Shown here: positions 60,320 to 64,000 of the stretch, piece by piece
Layout: each line of letters opens with the position of its first letter
How positions within the stretch are numbered: position 1 is the stretch's first letter
Source of the DNA: Cryomorpha sp963836915
Lineage (GTDB): Bacteria > Bacteroidota > Bacteroidia > Flavobacteriales_D > Cryomorphaceae
DNA length: 64,000 bases
Assembly (NCBI GenBank): GCA_963836915.1
Contig: CAWILH010000002.1
Location: 62,001 to 126,000, forward strand
Direction: 5' to 3'
Program-made: the position numbers and the translations under genes
The notes under the pieces: model-generated
Database searches by the model: none
Told to the model about the DNA's origin: nothing
Seen by the model: only the letters and a program-made list of their open reading frames with translations

Positions 60320-61059
60320 AAATGAAAGCTAAAAATTTGGCATTTTATGCCGGAGTATTTTGCATGGTAGCATCTGCGGCTTGCGCCCAAAAGGGTGAAG
60401 GTCGCCGTGGTGGAAAAGCCGGTGAAATGAAAACAGAGATGGACTCTATCTCTTACGTATTTGGAACCAGCCTAGGGTCTAATATCCGCCAATCTGAAAT
60501 AGAAGGTGTGAATGTAGATCAGGTAATGCACGGGCTAGAAGATGCTTTAAAGAGCGACTCAAATATGGCCATCAATATGCAAGATGGTCAGAATCTGGTG
60601 CGCAATTACATGACTGGGCTCCAGAAGAAGAAGGGTGAAGCGTCTATGAAAAAGTCGGAAGCCTATATGAATGATCTAGCCTCGAACGATAAATTGCAAT
60701 CTACCGAAAGCGGTATCTATTACGAAGTGGTGACCATGGGCGAAGGTGAAAAGCCGGTGCCTACCGATAAGGTAAAAGTAAACTACGAAGGAAAAACGAC
60801 CGACGGAAATGTTTTTGACAGCAGCTACGAACGCGGTACGCCCGCCGAATTTCCATTGAACCGTGTTATTGCCGGATGGACTGAGATTCTTCAGGAGATG
60901 CCCGTAGGTAGCACCTTTATTGCTACCATTCCGCCGGCACTTGCTTATGGTGAGCGCGGCAGCCCGCCAAATATCGGTGCCAATGAAGTATTGATTTTCA
61001 AAATTGAACTTCTCGAGATTCTTCCGGCAGATCAGCCAGCGGTAACTCCTGGACAATAA
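60316..61059 (+). CDS. FKBP-type peptidyl-prolyl isomerase (FkpA/Mip-like)
   Basis: 247 residues. A signal peptide (NLAFYAGVFCMVASAACAQ) has a Cys but no clean lipobox, so export is certain and lipid anchoring possible. Residues 35-125 form the helical dimerisation part (SYVFGTSLGSNIRQSEIEG). The FKBP domain at about 130-240 has VKVNYEGKTTDGNVFDSSYE, GWTEILQEMPVGS and IPPALAYGERG. It assists folding of exported proteins. Coupled to yaaA by a 4-bp overlap; the KdsC-like gene follows after 5 bp. Confidence 0.92.
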   Translation: MKMKAKNLAFYAGVFCMVASAACAQKGEGRRGGKAGEMKTEMDSISYVFGTSLGSNIRQSEIEGVNVDQVMHGLEDALKSDSNMAINMQDGQNLVRNYMTGLQKKKGEASMKKSEAYMNDLASNDKLQSTESGIYYEVVTMGEGEKPVPTDKVKVNYEGKTTDGNVFDSSYERGTPAEFPLNRVIAGWTEILQEMPVGSTFIATIPPALAYGERGSPPNIGANEVLIFKIELLEILPADQPAVTPGQ

Positions 61060-61064
61060 GGACA

Positions 61065-61712
61065 ATGCTTTTAAAAAACCTTAATTACCTTCTTCAGGAA
61101 AGGGGCGCTTTGCCGCTTTCCGAAGAAGGTTTTTTGGCTTTAAGCCCTACCGATGTCTGGGATTTGGTAGCTCAGCTCGGGGTGCCATTCGAGAAATTGA
61201 ACCGTGTAGACCTGGGCTATGCTGCCGAAACGGCCAAAAAAGGTAAGATCAAACTTATCGTGCTTGATGTGGATGGTGTTTTTACGGACGGCGGTATGAT
61301 TTTCTCGTCATCTGGAGAAGAGTCCAAGAAGTTTGATGTGAAAGACGGTATGGCTATCGTGCGGGCTTCTGCCAAAAGCTTCGAATTTGGTATAATCAGC
61401 GCGGCAGCCAGAGATGAAGTCGTGCGGGCCAGAGCGGCTGTGCTTGGAGTAAAGCACGTGTATGTAGGCAAAGAGCCGAAGCTGGAAGTATTGGAGTCGT
61501 GGCTTTATGAGATGGGGCTCGGCTTTGAGAATGTGGCATATATCGGGGACGATATAAACGATGTGGACATCTTAAAAAAAGTAGGTATTGGAGCCTGCCC
61601 GGCAGATGCTGCAGACCAAGCCAAAAGTGCTGCCGATATAATCCTTAAAAAGAATGGCGGTCATGGGTGCATTCGTGAATTTATCGAAGCTTATATCACA
61701 GCCATAGATTAA
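61065..61712 (+). CDS. KdsC-like HAD phosphatase with N-terminal extension
   Basis: 215 residues. The HAD core starts at about 62 with LIVLDVDGVFTDGG (D68 nucleophile, D70 acid/base), then GIISAAARDE and the metal-binding YIGDDINDVDILKKV. KdsC removes phosphate from Kdo-8-phosphate for LPS; this class has no large cap and acts as a tetramer. The first 58 residues (LNYLLQERGALPLSEEGFLA) are an extra helical segment not present in E. coli KdsC. Other kds genes are not adjacent. Third gene of the yaaA operon. Confidence 0.85.
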   Translation: MLLKNLNYLLQERGALPLSEEGFLALSPTDVWDLVAQLGVPFEKLNRVDLGYAAETAKKGKIKLIVLDVDGVFTDGGMIFSSSGEESKKFDVKDGMAIVRASAKSFEFGIISAAARDEVVRARAAVLGVKHVYVGKEPKLEVLESWLYEMGLGFENVAYIGDDINDVDILKKVGIGACPADAADQAKSAADIILKKNGGHGCIREFIEAYITAID

Positions 61713-61725
61713 TCTGCAATTTTCT

Positions 61726-61754
61726 TTTGGGAGAAAAAGAATCCCTTAACTTTG
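61726..61754 (+). promoter_or_regulatory. Consensus promoter TTTG-N17-TAACTTTG with no gene behind it
   Basis: TTTG at 61726 and exact -7 box TAACTTTG at 61747-61754, spacing 17 bp, the best consensus match in the window. An intrinsic terminator lies only about 100 bp downstream and no convincing protein frame lies between. Confidence 0.65.
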
Positions 61755-61759
61755 CCGCG

Positions 61760-61868
61760 GCAAGCATCGTCTATAAAGTCAACGCCTCTCGACTGGATGA
61801 TGGTGTTTTGCTTTCTTTAAGTCTGTTCTTATTTAAATATATAAGTCCCCGGAAGGGGATTTTTTTTT
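61760..61868 (+). ncRNA. Candidate small RNA of about 110 nt
   Basis: Delimited by the consensus promoter just upstream and by the intrinsic terminator TCCCC-GGAA-GGGGA followed by nine T (61846-61868). The inside is AT-rich toward the 3' end. A frame of 71 codons passes through it but crosses the terminator and shows no family features. The RNA class was not recognised; a 6S-like or Flavo-1-like RNA cannot be judged by eye. Confidence 0.45.
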
Positions 61869-62114
61869 GGTTGGCGATTCCGATTCCAGTCCTTACTTCA
61901 CTTTGTTGCATTGCTCCGCTCTCCAGCCTTTACCTTCGGTGAGCTTTACAATGAGCCCCGACATTCGCTTTGCGAACTAACCAGGTGCACGCCAATTCTC
62001 CAGAGCTACATTGCCATTCGATCGGAGGGCGCTTACCAGAAAAACCAAGAGCATTGGTCGTCAAAGCTATCGTGCAATTCGGTTCTCCATCACCGTGGCA
62101 GGTGCAATCTCAAG

Positions 62115-62145
62115 AAAAAGGCGCCAAGAGTGGTTCATGGCGCCT
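62115..62145 (-). terminator. Intrinsic terminator for the coiled-coil gene
   Basis: Stem AGGCGCCA / TGGCGCCT of 8 bp with an 11-base loop; on the minus strand it is followed by TTTTTC. It lies 24 bp beyond the stop of the leftward gene at 62169. The preceding 61869-62114 stretch holds no recognised gene. Confidence 0.75.
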
Positions 62146-62168
62146 GAATTTTCTATGTTTTTAGAAAT

Positions 62169-63092
62169 TTATTTCTTGTCAAGGGCGCTCTGCTTATCGC
62201 GAACCATCTGCTTCTGACCTTCCATCATATCGTGGAGCTCATCGATGATGGCTTGGTTTTGGACCAACTGTGTATTCAATTCTTCATAGCGTATCTGAGC
62301 AGTGTTTTCATCTTTTTCAAGCTGAATCAATTCTTTCTCGATGGCTTTGGGGTTCATGGTTTCCAATTTTTGCTCCAGAGCTTCTGCCTTGGCGGTCATC
62401 TCTGCCTTGGTGGCAGTAAGCTGGGTTTCTTGATCTACGTAATTCTGCTTCTTATTGTCTAGGCTTTTTTTCTTGCTGTCCAATTTTGAATAGTTTTTTT
62501 CTAGCCCTTTCAGTTCTTTGCCGGCATCGGCCACGATCATCTCATTTGATTGCAATAATGTGGCTCTCTCGGCAACTGCCGTTTCGTTTGGGGTTTTGGA
62601 CTTGAGCGCCACTCGCAGTTGTTCTTTTTCTTCGGCTGGTATCGCTTCAAGCTTTCCTTTTGCTTCGCTGATTTGATTCTGCTTGGTGTTTCTCGAATTT
62701 GCCAGAAGCTCGGCTTCACGCTCTATTTCATTGATCTGCGATTTTAGCTTCTCTTTTTTTGAAGTTGCCTTGCTCAAGTTTTTGCTCACACCTTTAAGCT
62801 CTTTTTTAGTCGCCTTCAGCTCTGCTTCCTTTTTATCGTATTCAAAGGCTTCAAATTCTTCTTTTATCCTCACGCGCATTTCCTTGATGTTCTCGGCATC
62901 TCGCTTTGCTTGTTCGGCTTCAGGCCTGATCTTGGCAAGTTTTTTTTCTATTTTTACGACGTCTTTGTCTTGGGTCTTAATTACCTTTTCGAGTTCTTTT
63001 ATTTGACTTTTAAGGACAGATGGATCTACATCATCTTGAGCAAAGCTGGCTCCAGATAGCAGAAGTGCGAGGGTAAATACAATGTATTTCAT
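62169..63092 (-). CDS. Exported coiled-coil protein (307 aa)
   Basis: Cleavable signal peptide (IVFTLALLLSGASFAQ), then almost continuous coiled coil over 280 residues (LKSQIKELEKVIKTQDKDVV, KKELKGVSKNLSKATSKKEK, LTATKAEMTAKAEALEQKLE). Lys and Glu dominate and no other domain is seen. It should be a periplasmic rod or tether. Its ATG overlaps the stop of the thioredoxin-like gene by 4 bp, so both are made together. Function unknown. Confidence 0.8.
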   Translation of the reverse strand: MKYIVFTLALLLSGASFAQDDVDPSVLKSQIKELEKVIKTQDKDVVKIEKKLAKIRPEAEQAKRDAENIKEMRVRIKEEFEAFEYDKKEAELKATKKELKGVSKNLSKATSKKEKLKSQINEIEREAELLANSRNTKQNQISEAKGKLEAIPAEEKEQLRVALKSKTPNETAVAERATLLQSNEMIVADAGKELKGLEKNYSKLDSKKKSLDNKKQNYVDQETQLTATKAEMTAKAEALEQKLETMNPKAIEKELIQLEKDENTAQIRYEELNTQLVQNQAIIDELHDMMEGQKQMVRDKQSALDKK

Positions 63093-63694
63093 GGTTTAGT
63101 CTGTTTTAATCCTTCGAAAAGGAGTGTTAATTCGTAGCTCAAAGATGCGTTTTTATCATGAGCATACCAACTGTGAATTTCTTCTGCAAATTTTTCGAAG
63201 GGTATATCAATTTCCCTAGCTTTATTGGCATCTACCAGCTTTTGCGCTGCCGCCGGTCGCGGTCCCCATATCGCCAGATCTTTACTATCCCTTCGATCTT
63301 TTATTATGAATTTTGGGATAGACCTAGAGCCATTCGTGAGGTAGCGCTCCATAACATCTAGGTTCTCGTCACGCAGTATTAGGTGGAGATTTACATTAGG
63401 GCAGACTGCGGCCAGCTTGGCTATGAAAGGAATATTCTGTGCTGCGTCCCCACACCATGCTTCTGTGATTATAAGCCAATCCATCTCTATTGGCAGCTGG
63501 CTCACCGCAGTGATAAGCTCTTGCGATGGGTTCGAAGTTTTGTTCAATCGCTTCATCCGCTTTGCGTTCAGCTGCGTATATGCGATTAAATTTTCAGATT
63601 GATTGGATCCGCTGGTCTTGCCATCGGCCACCAGGGTGTTAACCCATTCTATATATTCAGCGTACATGAAAGTCTTTACTTCACTATTTTCCAT
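63089..63694 (-). CDS. Thioredoxin-family protein with a single active-site Cys
   Basis: 201 residues without signal peptide. The thioredoxin-like core runs from about 65: DWLIITEAWCGDAAQNIPFI, where the motif is WCGDA, so only the first Cys of CxxC is present. SIPKFIIKDRR gives the cis-Pro loop. I recall this WCGDAAQ family as common in Bacteroidota. With one Cys it may act on mixed disulfides or as a non-redox binder; the reaction is unknown. Coupled to the downstream coiled-coil gene. Confidence 0.85.
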   Translation of the reverse strand: MENSEVKTFMYAEYIEWVNTLVADGKTSGSNQSENLIAYTQLNAKRMKRLNKTSNPSQELITAVSQLPIEMDWLIITEAWCGDAAQNIPFIAKLAAVCPNVNLHLILRDENLDVMERYLTNGSRSIPKFIIKDRRDSKDLAIWGPRPAAAQKLVDANKAREIDIPFEKFAEEIHSWYAHDKNASLSYELTLLFEGLKQTKP

Positions 63695-63727
63695 TTTTTT
63701 GAACTGCTTTTAATTGAAAATTCAACC

Positions 63728-63735
63728 TATTTTTG
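63728..63735 (+). promoter_or_regulatory. Promoter -7 box TATTTTTG; leaderless transcript likely
   Basis: Exact TAnnTTTG match with 4 bp between it and the TTG start of the hydrolase, the same spacing as for the membrane-anchored regulator. Confidence 0.5.
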
Positions 63736-63739
63736 ACTC

Positions 63740-64000
63740 TTGTTTGCAATAGTACTATATATCGCCCTGAGCCTGGTTATCATCTACACGGCAATTTGCG
63801 CGTTTTATTATTTTTTTCAGGAGCGGCTTATTTTCGTTTCGTTGAATAAGCTCACCCCCGATGGCAAGCTGGCGCTTGCATCTGACTTTAATGAGTACAC
63901 GCTAGAAGGGGTGCATGAAGGCAAGCTTCACGTATTACATATCAAGTCGGTACATCGGCGTGGGTGTATCCTTTATTTTCACGGCAATACCGGCAGCATG
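63740..64000 (+). CDS. Alpha/beta hydrolase with N-terminal membrane helix, 5' part only
   Basis: The first 87 residues of a protein cut by the window edge. The frame is preceded by an in-frame TGA at 63734, and TTG at 63740 is the only plausible start. Residues 2-24 form a membrane helix (ALYI-type, VLYIALSLVIIYTAICAFYY). FFQERLIFVSLNKL follows, and the end GCILYFHGNTGSM carries the HGN oxyanion motif of BEM46/FrsA-like hydrolases. The catalytic Ser lies beyond the edge. Divergent from the thioredoxin-like gene. Confidence 0.8.
   Translation, partial: MFAIVLYIALSLVIIYTAICAFYYFFQERLIFVSLNKLTPDGKLALASDFNEYTLEGVHEGKLHVLHIKSVHRRGCILYFHGNTGSM

Noticed and set aside
61727..61942. 71-codon frame downstream of the KdsC-like gene
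   Set aside because: It covers the -7 box and crosses a strong terminator; a small non-coding RNA explains the signals better.

Overview
The window is chromosomal DNA from a member of the Bacteroidota, probably Flavobacteriales-like although the order cannot be fixed from sequence alone. The evidence is the promoter style: many genes are preceded by a TAnnTTTG -7 box, some with a TTG/TTTG box 17-24 bp upstream. Other lineage signs are a C-terminal type IX secretion (T9SS) sorting domain, many Cys-anchored lipoproteins with little Shine-Dalgarno signal, a formimidoyltransferase-cyclodeaminase fusion, LpxB (so an outer membrane), and several small proteins I recall as typical of the phylum.

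Layout. 1-2.9 kb: a tight leftward operon (TPR protein, ComA-like phosphosulfolactate synthase, rhodanese, DUF368/PopT-type transporter). 3.4-6.0 kb: glmM and a cysteine desulfurase, the second with its promoter inside the stop codon of the first. 6.0-10.4 kb: short tandem repeats, a conserved protein of unknown function, an IS3-family element inserted in a 14-bp minisatellite, and an MBL hydrolase. 10.6-18.2 kb: small Lys-rich protein, radical SAM protein, a lipoprotein divergent from a membrane-anchored winged-helix regulator, a membrane protein and an ABC-F ATPase.

18.4-23.1 kb is an AT-richer accessory island. It holds a Cys-rich lipoprotein, two tandem paralogues with a carboxypeptidase-regulatory-like domain (the second broken in a T8 tract), a toxin-antitoxin pair whose toxin carries an in-frame amber codon, and a 136-bp imperfect palindrome resembling an integron attC site. 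A small membrane-protein gene and a 73-bp repeat array close it. 23.1-30.3 kb is a secretion/surface region: lipid-anchored azurin, a T9SS-exported PNGase F-like protein with a LamG domain, a GH16 hydrolase, a non-coding array of about seven 207-bp units, and a metzincin-like lipoprotein.

30.6-46.2 kb is mostly housekeeping: an osmoprotectant-type ABC transporter, a coiled-coil lipoprotein, an interrupted rlmL-like methyltransferase, SUI1, DinB, DUF4105 and patatin-like proteins, an interrupted ftcD, surE-lpxB-spoIID, then rplS and trmD. 46.3-64 kb: TPR and WG-repeat proteins, a group II PLP decarboxylase, dps, phoH, two peptidyl-prolyl isomerases, msrB, a DEAD-box helicase, yaaA, a KdsC-like phosphatase, coiled-coil and thioredoxin-like proteins, and the start of an alpha/beta hydrolase.

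Five reading frames are broken or lack a normal start (rlmL-like, ftcD, the T8 paralogue, the toxin, the osmoprotectant ATPase). Some could be sequencing indels; each is reported separately. The strongest candidates for something undescribed are the attC-like cassette, the 207-bp structured array, the duplicated terminator element at 51.5/51.9 kb, a possible small RNA at 61.76 kb, and the membrane-bound regulator with three helically phased operator boxes. All functional statements come from reading the sequence and recalling protein families; no database search was run.
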